DNA of 64,000 nt, from assembly GCA_947258375.1 (NCBI GenBank), contig CAMYIJ010000023.1:50750-114749 (forward strand), read 5' to 3'. Origin of the DNA: an uncultured Acidimicrobiaceae bacterium. GTDB lineage: Bacteria > Actinomycetota > Acidimicrobiia > Spongiisociales > UBA5794. Within the stretch, counting starts at the first letter, position 1. Each line of letters opens with the position of its first letter. Below the pieces are notes generated by a model, which was not told the origin of the DNA, did no database searches, and was given only the letters and a program-made list of their open reading frames with translations. The position numbers and the translations under genes were made by a program. Of this stretch, positions 31,744 through 40,933 are shown piece by piece.

Positions 31744-34513
31744 CCAGCAGAACCCGGGCCACGACCTGCTCCACCGCTTCTTCTGGGTTCGCCAGGTACA
31801 CGCTCTCGAAGGCATCGATCAGCTCCCATCCGGCTCGATGCAACGCCGACTGCCGCTCTATGTGGGTCGCCTGGCCGTCGGGGTGGATGTGACAGATGAC
31901 ACCGACCGCGCCGGCGCCGCTGCCGGCGGCAAGATCGATAGTCCATCCGGCCACTTCGTAGTCCGGCACGACCCGTAGGCCGCGCAACCGCAGTTCCTCG
32001 CCGAGTTGCCCGGCCCAACCGGAGGGCAGTGCCGTCTTCCAGTCCGGACTCGGGGGGTGCTCGGCATGGTGCAGGTAGTCGAGGAGCAGTCCCGGTCGTA
32101 GGTCTGCCTCGTCGAACGATGTGAGGACGATCTGGTGATCCCTGGCTCGGGTGATCATCGTGTTGAACAGATTGGGGTCCTCGACGAAACGGCGACTGGC
32201 CATGGTGGCGGGATCGACCGCGAGGGAGATGATCATTGTGTCGTGTTCGGAGCCTTGCATGGCATGGGCGGTGCCGACCTTGAGCCGGCGGCTTGTGATC
32301 TCATCGGCCGAGTATTGGGCGATGATTGCCTCCTCGATTGCCTCGGCCTGGGCGCGGAACGGGGAGACCACTCCTATCGAGCCGTTCGATGTCGCGAGCA
32401 GCTCGAGCGTCGCGGCGACCTCGGCGCGATTGACGCCGTCCGGCCCGCGTTCGCCGGCGACCCGAACGGTCTGAATCGCGTCGTCTCCCTCGTTGCGCGG
32501 ATGCTGTGTCATGAGGCGCAGCCGGTCCGCGTAGAAGGTTCGCGAGGAGAAGTCGATGATGTGGGGCACCGATCGGAAGTGCTCTTCGAGGAAGTGCACC
32601 GGGCCCGCCGCCGCCGCCACGTCGAAAAGGCTGTTGCGGCGCACGTCGCCCAGCTGTCGCAGGTCGTACGGGATGTCGGTCTCCGCGGCCGCCCGGTCCA
32701 TCCGCTCGTCTGATAGGAAGCTGACATGGCGCAACTGCCTGGGGTCTCCGGCGACAACGGCGCGGCGGGCGCGCATCAGGGCGGTCGCCGAGTGCAACTG
32801 CTCGATCTGGCTGGCCTCGTCGAAGATCACGAGATCGAAGAGGCCCGGGATGGCCGGCAGAGTGTCGTCGATCTGGCCGAGGGTTCCGATCCACAGGGGG
32901 AGTATCTCCAGTGCCGTGGCCAGATCGGTCGTTCGCAAGAGCCGGCGTCGCTCGCGCCGCCCGGAGCGCAGGGCGGCGGTCAGCTCTTCAACGGCCCGGT
33001 CGCTGTGAGTCTCCGACCTTGCGCGGACTTCGGCGTCGATGAGTGTGGCATAGCGGTGCCGCATGGAGGAAGCGGCGGCTTCGAGCGCTTCCCACTGCCG
33101 GTCGAGGTCTACCGCATCGACGGAGGCGGCCGCCGCCAGTCGCTCCGCCTCTTCGATGGACACCGCACGCTCGATGTCTGAGAGCAACGTCTCGCGATCC
33201 GCTCCGATCGAGTCACGGATGCGGCGCATGCGCACTCTCGACCACCAGCCGTTGGCCGTTCCGTGTTTGGCCAGTTGCCTCCGGAGTCGTTCCAGGTCCT
33301 TGTCGGCAAGCCGGGGGGCCGCGTCTCGGGCAGCGGGGTTTTCAATCCACTCGTGCAGAGCGGCCACGGCAGCCGCTTCCCGGGCGAGCCGCCCGGAGAT
33401 CGCGGCGACAAGCGAGCGGAACTCTGTGGCCGCTTCTTCGTGGCGGGCGCGATAGGCACGCAGATCGCGGCGTGTTGGCCGCGCGACACCGGCGGCGAGT
33501 TGGTCGACTGCAGTGGCGCTCTCGCGGTTGCTTCCGAAGCGGATGAAGCCGCGGGCGTGGATCCGCCGCAGGTGTTCGGTAATCACGTCGGCGGCGTGAT
33601 CGGATTGGGTGGCGACGAGCACCGAGCGGCCCCGAGCGATCTCATCGAGGGCGATCGCGGCCGCAGTGTGCGTCTTGCCCGTGCCCGGGGGCCCCGAGAT
33701 CGCGCTCATGTTGCGAACGCGAGCGTGGCGCACGGCGTCTCGTTGTGCGGCATTGAGGAGCATCGGCGAGTCGAGAGTCTCCGATGTAGGACGGGTCGGC
33801 ACCGGGTCGGCGCGGTAGGCGGAGGCGAAAGCCGTAGCGGACACATCTGTATCCGCCCAGGCACCCAGCGTCGAGCGCATCGTGATGTGACCGGGATCTC
33901 GCGCCAGGTAGAGGCAGAGCGCGCCGGAGAGGCGCAGCTGTTCGTCCTGGCGGACAGAGAACGGGTGGATGTCGGGTACAAGGAGCGCGGGTTCGGGCAG
34001 GCCGACGGTGGCCGCCAGCGTTCTTGCGAATCCGGCCAGGCGCTCCTCGCGCCGGGGGTGCTTCGTGACCAGGTAGTCGAGCATCAACTGCTGGGCTTGC
34101 TCTTCGATCACGTCTCGTGCGTCGGGACTCCCGAGTTCCGGTGCCATCTCGAAATCCGTCACGAGCTCGAGCTCGTTCATCCGGATCACGTACCCGTGGG
34201 CCTTGACCGTTGCCGACACGATCGGCATCAGGAATGGCTGCTTGCCGTCCTCGGTCGGGGCGTGCCCGGCCAACCAGAGGAACCCCAGCCGAAGCAGGGT
34301 TTCGTCCGGGGTCAGCGCGTCGAGCTTGGCGAATCGTTCAACCGCTTTGTCGTTGTGATGAAACTCGAGCGGCCGGGGAACGGCGGTTCCCCGGGGCGGC
34401 CGCACTTCGATGTCCGGCATCAGCAGGAGGTCGACCTTGCGCCGGACGTAGACCGTGCCGCGTTCAGCGGGCTCCGGCGCCAGCGCCGCAAGGTATTGGA
34501 TGAAGCTCTTCAC
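31730..34513 (-). CDS. Superfamily 1 (Upf1/DNA2-like) helicase with C-terminal restriction-like domain
   Basis: A 927-residue helicase. The N-terminal 250 residues are a family-specific region. Walker A SGPPGTGKT is at about 273-281, Walker B LVIFDEASQIEQ at 561-572, VAGDPRQLRHV at 587-597, then PFRAQAEAIEEAI and GTAHAMQGSEHDTMIIS with NTMITRARDHQIVL near the end. A coiled region (about 350-520) sits between the two motor halves. The last 90 residues resemble the Vsr-like domain found on many such helicases (DYEVAGWTIDLAAG, then HIERQSALHRAGWELI). The usual acidic residue before the D-G motif appears as VICHIHPDG, so nuclease activity is doubtful. The biological role is unknown; related proteins occur in genomic islands and defence loci. 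Confidence 0.82.
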   Translation of the reverse strand: MKSFIQYLAALAPEPAERGTVYVRRKVDLLLMPDIEVRPPRGTAVPRPLEFHHNDKAVERFAKLDALTPDETLLRLGFLWLAGHAPTEDGKQPFLMPIVSATVKAHGYVIRMNELELVTDFEMAPELGSPDARDVIEEQAQQLMLDYLVTKHPRREERLAGFARTLAATVGLPEPALLVPDIHPFSVRQDEQLRLSGALCLYLARDPGHITMRSTLGAWADTDVSATAFASAYRADPVPTRPTSETLDSPMLLNAAQRDAVRHARVRNMSAISGPPGTGKTHTAAAIALDEIARGRSVLVATQSDHAADVITEHLRRIHARGFIRFGSNRESATAVDQLAAGVARPTRRDLRAYRARHEEAATEFRSLVAAISGRLAREAAAVAALHEWIENPAARDAAPRLADKDLERLRRQLAKHGTANGWWSRVRMRRIRDSIGADRETLLSDIERAVSIEEAERLAAAASVDAVDLDRQWEALEAAASSMRHRYATLIDAEVRARSETHSDRAVEELTAALRSGRRERRRLLRTTDLATALEILPLWIGTLGQIDDTLPAIPGLFDLVIFDEASQIEQLHSATALMRARRAVVAGDPRQLRHVSFLSDERMDRAAAETDIPYDLRQLGDVRRNSLFDVAAAAGPVHFLEEHFRSVPHIIDFSSRTFYADRLRLMTQHPRNEGDDAIQTVRVAGERGPDGVNRAEVAATLELLATSNGSIGVVSPFRAQAEAIEEAIIAQYSADEITSRRLKVGTAHAMQGSEHDTMIISLAVDPATMASRRFVEDPNLFNTMITRARDHQIVLTSFDEADLRPGLLLDYLHHAEHPPSPDWKTALPSGWAGQLGEELRLRGLRVVPDYEVAGWTIDLAAGSGAGAVGVICHIHPDGQATHIERQSALHRAGWELIDAFESVYLANPEEAVEQVVARVLLATPP

Positions 34514-34544
34514 CCAATCAGAGTCGGGCCGCCGGTTCGCCTAC

Positions 34545-35792
34545 CTAAGCGGAAGCCAGGGAGCGGGCATAGCGGCCCAGGCGGTGCACTCCTTCGACCG
34601 CGGTGTCCGTGGGCACGCTGGTGAAGACCAACCGCATGAACCCGGGTTCACCGTTGTGGCACGCTGCGCCCGGCGTCAGATTGACATTCAGCTCGTCGAG
34701 CAGGTGGCGCCATAGGCGATACTCGCCCTCCCAGCTGATCTCGTCCATGAGCGGGCGCACGTCGACCAGGAAGAAGAACCCTGAGTCCGCCGGGACGTAC
34801 TCGATGTCGTAGCTATCGAGCACTTCGGTCACGCGCCGGTACGCCTCCCCGAGGCGCCTCTTGTTTTCGGCGAGATAGCCGTCCACCCAGTCCTCATCGG
34901 CCAACAGCTGGCGCAGCAACGACTGGGTGTCTCCCGATGTCGAAGCCCACATGGCGAGGGCGTCCACCGCCCGCAGCACACGCTCGTTCTCGGAGAACAG
35001 CACGCCGGAGCGCAGGCCGCTGAGCCCGAAGTCCTTGCTGAACGCCCACACGATATGGAGCCAGTCGCCCATGTCGGGACGGAGCTCGGCGCCGCTGGTG
35101 AACTCGACGTCGCCAAACACTGAAAGCGCATAGATCTCGTCGAGGACAACGTGGATCTCGTTCGCCTCGGCCCAGGACAGAATCTCGTCGACCTCCTCGG
35201 CGCTATACACACACCCGAGCGGGTTGTTGGGGTTGGTGTAGAGCAGCGCCTTGACCGGGCGGTCCGCCTGAGCCAGAGCGTCATCGAGCAGATCCGTCGT
35301 CAAGGCGAACCCGTCTTCGCTCGAACAGTGGACCGGGATGATCTCGACCTCATCCCGAGTCTCGAGATCTGCCCAGAATCCGGTGTAGCTGGGCGTCGGA
35401 ACCAGCACCCCGTCGCCCGGATCGCACAACACGTAGAACAGAAGTTCGAGAACCGAGCCGGCGCCGTTGAACACGGCCAGGTTGTCCGGCCGCACCTTGC
35501 GGCCGATGAACGTCCGGCTCATGAAGTCGGCCAGGACCTCACGAAACGGCATGGCCCCCGCCATCTTGTCATAGCCGATCGAGTACGCCTCGAGCCGACG
35601 ACACTCGGCGAATCGCGGCTCGAGCAGGTCCCACACGAGCTTGTTCTCGGCAACGCACAGTGAGATCAGGCCGTCCCGGTTCGTCTCGGGGCACCACTGG
35701 TCATCCTTGCGGTCCAGGTGGGCGTGGATGTACTCCGGCAACGGAGGAGCGGCGACCAGTCCTTCACCGCGCTCGGAAAGATTGTGAGTCAT
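34545..35792 (-). CDS. PLP-dependent class I/II aminotransferase, ACC-synthase-like
   Basis: A 415-residue fold-type I enzyme. The PLP lysine is K253 in FSKDFGLSGLRSG; NPNNPLG (187-193), the D218-x2-Y221 pair and R261 complete the cofactor site. The N-terminal segment NRDGLISLCVAENKLVWDLL and the long SKDFGLSGLR motif are closer to 1-aminocyclopropane-1-carboxylate synthases and their bacterial relatives than to aspartate aminotransferases. I would not claim ACC production from this; many relatives are ordinary aminotransferases or C-S lyases. It is divergent from an aromatic amino acid decarboxylase gene with 83 bp between, so a joint amino acid pathway is possible. Confidence 0.85.
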   Translation of the reverse strand: MTHNLSERGEGLVAAPPLPEYIHAHLDRKDDQWCPETNRDGLISLCVAENKLVWDLLEPRFAECRRLEAYSIGYDKMAGAMPFREVLADFMSRTFIGRKVRPDNLAVFNGAGSVLELLFYVLCDPGDGVLVPTPSYTGFWADLETRDEVEIIPVHCSSEDGFALTTDLLDDALAQADRPVKALLYTNPNNPLGCVYSAEEVDEILSWAEANEIHVVLDEIYALSVFGDVEFTSGAELRPDMGDWLHIVWAFSKDFGLSGLRSGVLFSENERVLRAVDALAMWASTSGDTQSLLRQLLADEDWVDGYLAENKRRLGEAYRRVTEVLDSYDIEYVPADSGFFFLVDVRPLMDEISWEGEYRLWRHLLDELNVNLTPGAACHNGEPGFMRLVFTSVPTDTAVEGVHRLGRYARSLASA

Positions 35793-35875
35793 GCCGAAAA
35801 GTCTAGGTTCGCCACCAGTCGCCCAAGATCTGGAATGCGATACATTGGAGATACCTGGATCGCTATGGTTGGGCG

Positions 35876-37327
35876 ATGACGGAACCCGGACGCAACGGGC
35901 CCGAAATCGGGAGATTCGGCCAGGTCATGAGTGCCGTTGGCCGTGCCCTCGACGAGTTCGCTCGGTTCGATCGGCCTGACTCTGAGATTGCGCGCGGCGA
36001 ATGGACGCGGCACCTCGACCAGGACCTTCCACGCACCGGAATCGGCGCAGACGCCGTGCTCACCGAACTGTTCAAAGAAGTCATCCCCAATGGCTCTCGG
36101 GTACCGGATCCGGCGTTCTGGGCCTTCGTCACCACAGCGCCGACGACTATCGGTGTGGCCGCGGCGGCCAGTGCGCTTCTGGCCCAGCCGCAGCGAGCCG
36201 GAATCACCGCGTTCAACCATCTCGAGGAATTGTCGCTGCAATGGCTCGCCGAACTATGCGGACTCGGGCCGCACATGCGCGGCGTCTACTCGAGTGGAGG
36301 GTCAACTTCCAACCTCGTAGCTCTGGGCGCGGCACGCCAGGCGGCGCTCGAAAAGGTGGGTATCGATCCCGCCGCTGCCGGCCTCGACGGTCGTCCCATC
36401 GCCATCTACGCCTCACGTGAAGTTCATCACACGATCCAACGAGCGGCCGGCGTACTCGGTATCGGTCGGGCGAGTGTTCGCCGGATCGACATCGATGAAC
36501 GACAACGTATGGTCCCGGCGGCTCTCGAGTCGGCGATAGCAGAAGATCGAGCCGGTGGAGTGATGCCGTTGGCCGTCGTGGCAACGGCGGGAACCACGAA
36601 TACGGGAGCTATCGACCCGTTGCTCGCCTGTGGCGAGATAGCGAAGGCTGCGGGCGCCTGGTTCCATGTCGACGGCGCGTACGGCTTACCTGGATTCCTC
36701 GACCCGCGGGTCAACGCCGAATACGAGGGTCTGGAACTCGCCGACTCGGCGATCGTCGATCCGCACAAGTGGCTTGCAGTTCCCGTCGGAGTGGGGGCCA
36801 CGTTCGTGCGTGACCGGTCGATTCTTCACCGGGCATTCACTCAGGAGCCTGCCGCGTACCTCGAGGGGTCAGAGGCAACGGGTGCCGTCGAATTCGGTAT
36901 TCCCTACGCCGATTTTGGTGTAGAGCTGTCGGCTCCCGCTCGCGGCGTCCAGGTCTGGTCTGTGATCCTCGAGGAGGGCGTCGACGGCCTGCGGCGGCGT
37001 GTCAGTCGAGACAACGACTTCGCGAGTCGCGTAGACGCTTATGCGCGGGAGCATCCCCGCCTGGAATCGCTCACGAACCCGCAGCTCTCAATTGCCTGCG
37101 TCCGCTACTCGGGACAGGAGATTCCGCTTGCCGAGCTAGACGCAGTCAATTCCGACCTCCACCGCCGCCTCGTGCGCGAGACGAGGTTCTTTCCGAGCAC
37201 GACAGTCGTCGATGGCAGTTTCGCCATCCGACCCTGCTTCATCAATCCGCGCACGACCGGCCATGACGTGGAGGAATTCCTCACGACCCTGGTCGACCTC
37301 GGCGACCGGGTGGCCGCCGAGGTCTGA
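35876..37327 (+). CDS. PLP-dependent group II decarboxylase (aromatic-L-amino-acid decarboxylase-like)
   Basis: A 483-residue decarboxylase of the Tyr/Trp/DOPA/Glu family. The PLP lysine is K298 in DSAIVDPHKWL; stacking histidines are at REVHHTIQRA (184-185); the phosphate-binding SSGGSTSNLVAL (139-150), TAGTTNTGAIDP and FHVDGAYG (D266) follow. The first 60 residues are less conserved. The product would be a biogenic amine; the substrate amino acid is not readable from the motifs. TATGGT ends 6 nt before the ATG. It is divergent from the ACC-synthase-like gene and is followed by a hairpin before smc. Confidence 0.9.
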   Translation: MTEPGRNGPEIGRFGQVMSAVGRALDEFARFDRPDSEIARGEWTRHLDQDLPRTGIGADAVLTELFKEVIPNGSRVPDPAFWAFVTTAPTTIGVAAAASALLAQPQRAGITAFNHLEELSLQWLAELCGLGPHMRGVYSSGGSTSNLVALGAARQAALEKVGIDPAAAGLDGRPIAIYASREVHHTIQRAAGVLGIGRASVRRIDIDERQRMVPAALESAIAEDRAGGVMPLAVVATAGTTNTGAIDPLLACGEIAKAAGAWFHVDGAYGLPGFLDPRVNAEYEGLELADSAIVDPHKWLAVPVGVGATFVRDRSILHRAFTQEPAAYLEGSEATGAVEFGIPYADFGVELSAPARGVQVWSVILEEGVDGLRRRVSRDNDFASRVDAYAREHPRLESLTNPQLSIACVRYSGQEIPLAELDAVNSDLHRRLVRETRFFPSTTVVDGSFAIRPCFINPRTTGHDVEEFLTTLVDLGDRVAAEV

Positions 37328-37336
37328 CCCCCACGC

Positions 37337-37358
37337 CTGCCGTTAGTTAGGTCGGCAG
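37337..37358 (+). terminator. Candidate terminator hairpin after the decarboxylase gene
   Basis: CTGCCG (37337-37342) and CGGCAG (37353-37358) form a 6-bp stem with a 10-base loop, 10 bp after the stop codon. No T-run follows, so efficiency is uncertain. The remaining 100 bp to smc hold no gene. Confidence 0.4.
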
Positions 37359-37467
37359 TGACCGCCACTTTGCGTATTCGATCCGACCTGGATTTGGTAG
37401 GTATGGACTCAGCATTGGGCTATCAAAATGCCACCTGTGTAATTCGGGCTGGTAAGCTCCTGAGGCC

Positions 37468-40400
37468 TTGCTTCTCAAGACGCTATCAATGGTGGGCTTC
37501 AAGTCCTTTGCCGATCGCACCAGGCTAGAATACGGGCCTGGTGTGAATGTCGTCGTGGGCCCAAACGGCACCGGCAAGTCGAATATCCTGGACGCGATTG
37601 CTTGGGTGCTGGGCACCCAGGCCGTGAGCACGCTGCGCACCCAGCAGATGTCGGATGTGATCTTCGCCGGTACGGCGACCCGTCCGGCGCTGGGCCGCGC
37701 CCAGGTCTCGCTCACCTTCACTAACGACGCCGGCTTCCTTCCGATCGATCTGGCCGAGATCACCGTCACCCGCCGTCTGCATCGCGACGGCACCTCCGAA
37801 TACGAGATGAACGGCGCGCCGTGCCGCCTCCTCGACATCCAGGAGCTACTCTCAGATACCGGCGTCGGCCGCCACCAGCACGTCCTGGTCGGCCAGGGCC
37901 AGATCGGCCAGATCCTCATCGCCCGGCCGGATGAGCACCGGGCGATCATCGAAGAAGCGGCCGGCATCACGAAGCATCGATCGCGACGGGATCGCTCGAT
38001 CAGGCGCCTGGAGCAGTCGGGCGTCGACGTGGCGAGGTTGCGAGATCTGCTCGAAGAGAATCGTCGCCGCTTGCGGCCGCTGAAGCGTCAGGCCAACGCC
38101 GCCATGAAGTACGACGACGTCAAAGCGGCCGCGGTGGCCCTGCGCCTCTGGACGTCGGGCGAGGCGCTGCGGGATCTCACGGCACGCACTGCGGCGGCGA
38201 CTGAAGAACGCGCCGGGCTGCAAGCGCAATTGGCGGAAGACACAGCGGCTCTGCAAAAGGTCGCCGCCGACCTTGTCGGACTGTCCGCAGCTGCCGGCGA
38301 CGTCGGCAAGTCCCTGGAACGAGACACTGCAGCGGCCGCACGCCTGGAGGCCACGAGCGAGCGAATTCTCGGCGCGGCCATGGTCGCCAAGGAGCGGCGT
38401 TCGGCACTCGAGAACAAGGCATTCGGAGCCGACGCCCGCCGCACCGATCTTCGCGACGAGGGTGGTTCACTCGTCGAACAGATTCACGCCTCGAAAGCGG
38501 CGGAGTCCGAAGCGGCTCGCCAGGCTGAGGCCCGCCAGCTCAACCTGGCGCAGCTGGATGACGAGGAACGGTCGCTGGCAGAGCAAATCCAGCTTCCGAC
38601 GGAGGCCGTGGTAGCGAACCTGCGGGGCGACTTGCGGGCGCTCGAGACCGCCGCCATTCGCGACGAGCAGGAAAAGGACCAGCTCGAGAAGCGCCGCGAG
38701 ATGGTGTCCGCCCGACTGGACGAGGAAGCCGCCCAGGCCGCCGAGCTGATCGAAGAGATAAAGACCGCCGATTCCGACCTGGCTCCCGTCGCCGATGAGC
38801 AGCAGCGACGCCACCAGCTGGCCGAGCAAACCCAGGAGGCGTGGGAAGCCGCCGATGCGGCCCGCCACGACGCTCACATCGCCCTGGAGAAGGCGAAATC
38901 ACGAGCCGAGGCTCTCGAAAGCGCCCTCACCGGCCTGGGCGACCCGGAGGCACGTCGCCAGGCGCTACAGGCCCGGGAGGTGATCGCTCCAGTCGTTTCC
39001 CAGCTCGATGTCCCTGTCGAGATGGCAGCCGCCGTCGATGCCGCGCTCGGCTCCTGGAGTGAAGCTCTGGTGGCCGAGAGCCCCGGCAGCGTTGCCGCCG
39101 TCGCCGGCTCCCTGAAGTCATCCGGTCTTGGTGGAGTCACGTTGCTGTCGATCGCATCGGATGGGCCCGCTCCAGAAGCACCTGCCCGAAAGGTGGCCGC
39201 CCCGCTCGGGCTGACTGCCCTCGTCGATGAATTGGGAACCGACACCGATCTGGAACTGGCCAACGCGCTCCTCGGCGATGTGGTCGTTGTTGAGGGTTGG
39301 TCCGCTGGATGGGACGTCGTGAACCGCCATCCACAGTTGCGGGCCGTGACGCCCGAAGGGGATCTGATCTCCCAGCTCGGGATGCGGCTGGCTGTGCCCG
39401 ACGGTGCCGGCCATGTCGTTCTGGAAGCGGCCCAGGTCGCCGCGGAAGCGGCCGCCACGGCGATGGCACGGGCGACGACGGCGGCCACCACTGCCAAACG
39501 CGATTTCGACATAGCCCGCCAAAATGAGCGGGAGAGCCTCGAGCACCTGGAGAACATCGAGGCCAAGCTCGCCGGCCACACCGAGGCGCTCGCGCTAAAC
39601 GAACGGTCACGGGCCGCCGGCGGTGCCGAGCTCGACAGGCTCGTGGGGCGGCTCGATGCGATCATCGAGTCGGCCGCGCTGCGCGCCGTGCGCATCGATC
39701 AGCTGCGCCTCCGGGTCACCGAATTCGAGGGCGAGGAACAGGCCCGCCAGGAGGCGTGGGACGCCCTCAACCTCAGGCGAAATGAAGTCCGCAGGCAGCG
39801 TGACGAGGAGCGGCGCCTCGCCGATGCCGCCGTGGCCGCTCTGGCCGGAGCGATTGAGCGGCGCCGACTGCTCGAAGGGCGTCTCGAGGCCATCGAACGT
39901 GAGGTGGCCGAACTGGACGGCTCGCCTGTGACGCCACAGGACATCGACTCCCTTCGCCAAATCGAAGCGACGGGACGGGAAGCCCTGGCCGCCATCCGGA
40001 CCCAGATCGAGGCGCTGCGCACCAGGCAGCGCGAGCTGCGACAACGGGCCGGTGCTGCGGGTACCGAACTCGAGGCGGCAGAGCGGCTTCGTCGCGAGCT
40101 CGAGCAGCGGATCGCCGGCGCCAAGGAGCGCTCCAGTGAGTTGGCGATCGAGCTGGCCGAGTTGCGGGTCCGGCACGAATCGGTCGCCGAGTCGCTGCGT
40201 CGCGATGCGGACTCGTCGGAAGATGTGGCGCTGGCCGCGGCCCGGCCCGAGTTCGACGACGATGACGATCCGCTCGAGCTGCTTGCCGGCCTCGAAGCGC
40301 AGCTCCGCCGGATGGGCCCGATCAATCCACTGGCGGCAGGTGAGTACGCCGAGCTCGCGGAGAAAGTCGAGACCACCGAGGCTCAGCTCGACGATCTGGA

Positions 40401-40917
40401 GGCGGCGCGAGCCGACCTCCGCAAAGTGATCAAGGCGCTTGATGACGAGATGGCGTCGATGTTCATGCAGGCATTCGAGGAAATCTCGGCGTTCTTCCAG
40501 GAGAACTTCGCCCTCGTCTTCCCGGGAGGTCGCGGATCGTTGAGTCTCCTTGACCCGGACAATCCTCTCGAAACCGGGGTCGAGATCTCCGCACAGCCCC
40601 ATGGCAAGAAAGTGGGGCGTCTCACCCTGCTGTCCGGCGGGGAGCGGTCGCTGGCAGCCCTTGCCTTCCTGTTCGCTGTCTTCCGGGCGCGCCCGAGTCC
40701 CTTCTATGTCCTCGACGAGGTCGAAGCCGCTCTGGACGATGCCAACCTGCGGCGATTCCTGCGCCTGGTCGGCACGCTGCGTGATTCGGCGCAGCTGGTG
40801 ATCATCACTCACCAGCAGCAGACGATGGAAGCCGCCGACATCCTTTACGGCGTGACCATGGAACCCGGTGGATCATCCCAGGTGTTGTCGCAACGTCTGG
40901 AACGTGTTGTCGTCTAG
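37468..40917 (+). CDS. smc: Chromosome segregation protein SMC
   Basis: A 1149-residue SMC ATPase, the core of the condensin-like complex. The N-terminal head has LKTLSMVGFKSFADRT and Walker A VGPNGTGKSNILDAI; long coiled coils flank a hinge around residues 500-650 (EVIAPVVSQLDVPVEMAAAVDAALG, a typical hinge start). The C-terminal head carries the signature LTLLSGGERSLAALAFLF and Walker B FYVLDEVEAALDD, then ITHQQQTMEAAD. The start is a TTG at 37468, giving LLKTL where family members have YLKSL. No scpA/scpB is nearby. ftsY follows by 16 bp, as in other actinobacteria. Confidence 0.96.
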   Translation: MLLKTLSMVGFKSFADRTRLEYGPGVNVVVGPNGTGKSNILDAIAWVLGTQAVSTLRTQQMSDVIFAGTATRPALGRAQVSLTFTNDAGFLPIDLAEITVTRRLHRDGTSEYEMNGAPCRLLDIQELLSDTGVGRHQHVLVGQGQIGQILIARPDEHRAIIEEAAGITKHRSRRDRSIRRLEQSGVDVARLRDLLEENRRRLRPLKRQANAAMKYDDVKAAAVALRLWTSGEALRDLTARTAAATEERAGLQAQLAEDTAALQKVAADLVGLSAAAGDVGKSLERDTAAAARLEATSERILGAAMVAKERRSALENKAFGADARRTDLRDEGGSLVEQIHASKAAESEAARQAEARQLNLAQLDDEERSLAEQIQLPTEAVVANLRGDLRALETAAIRDEQEKDQLEKRREMVSARLDEEAAQAAELIEEIKTADSDLAPVADEQQRRHQLAEQTQEAWEAADAARHDAHIALEKAKSRAEALESALTGLGDPEARRQALQAREVIAPVVSQLDVPVEMAAAVDAALGSWSEALVAESPGSVAAVAGSLKSSGLGGVTLLSIASDGPAPEAPARKVAAPLGLTALVDELGTDTDLELANALLGDVVVVEGWSAGWDVVNRHPQLRAVTPEGDLISQLGMRLAVPDGAGHVVLEAAQVAAEAAATAMARATTAATTAKRDFDIARQNERESLEHLENIEAKLAGHTEALALNERSRAAGGAELDRLVGRLDAIIESAALRAVRIDQLRLRVTEFEGEEQARQEAWDALNLRRNEVRRQRDEERRLADAAVAALAGAIERRRLLEGRLEAIEREVAELDGSPVTPQDIDSLRQIEATGREALAAIRTQIEALRTRQRELRQRAGAAGTELEAAERLRRELEQRIAGAKERSSELAIELAELRVRHESVAESLRRDADSSEDVALAAARPEFDDDDDPLELLAGLEAQLRRMGPINPLAAGEYAELAEKVETTEAQLDDLEAARADLRKVIKALDDEMASMFMQAFEEISAFFQENFALVFPGGRGSLSLLDPDNPLETGVEISAQPHGKKVGRLTLLSGGERSLAALAFLFAVFRARPSPFYVLDEVEAALDDANLRRFLRLVGTLRDSAQLVIITHQQQTMEAADILYGVTMEPGGSSQVLSQRLERVVV

Positions 40918-40933
40918 TTAGCGTGGGGACAGC

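Noticed and set aside
34545..35792. Genuine ACC synthase for ethylene precursor
   Set aside because: The motif resemblance is to the ACC-synthase-like group as a whole, which includes aminotransferases and C-S lyases; no residue set visible here proves ACC formation.
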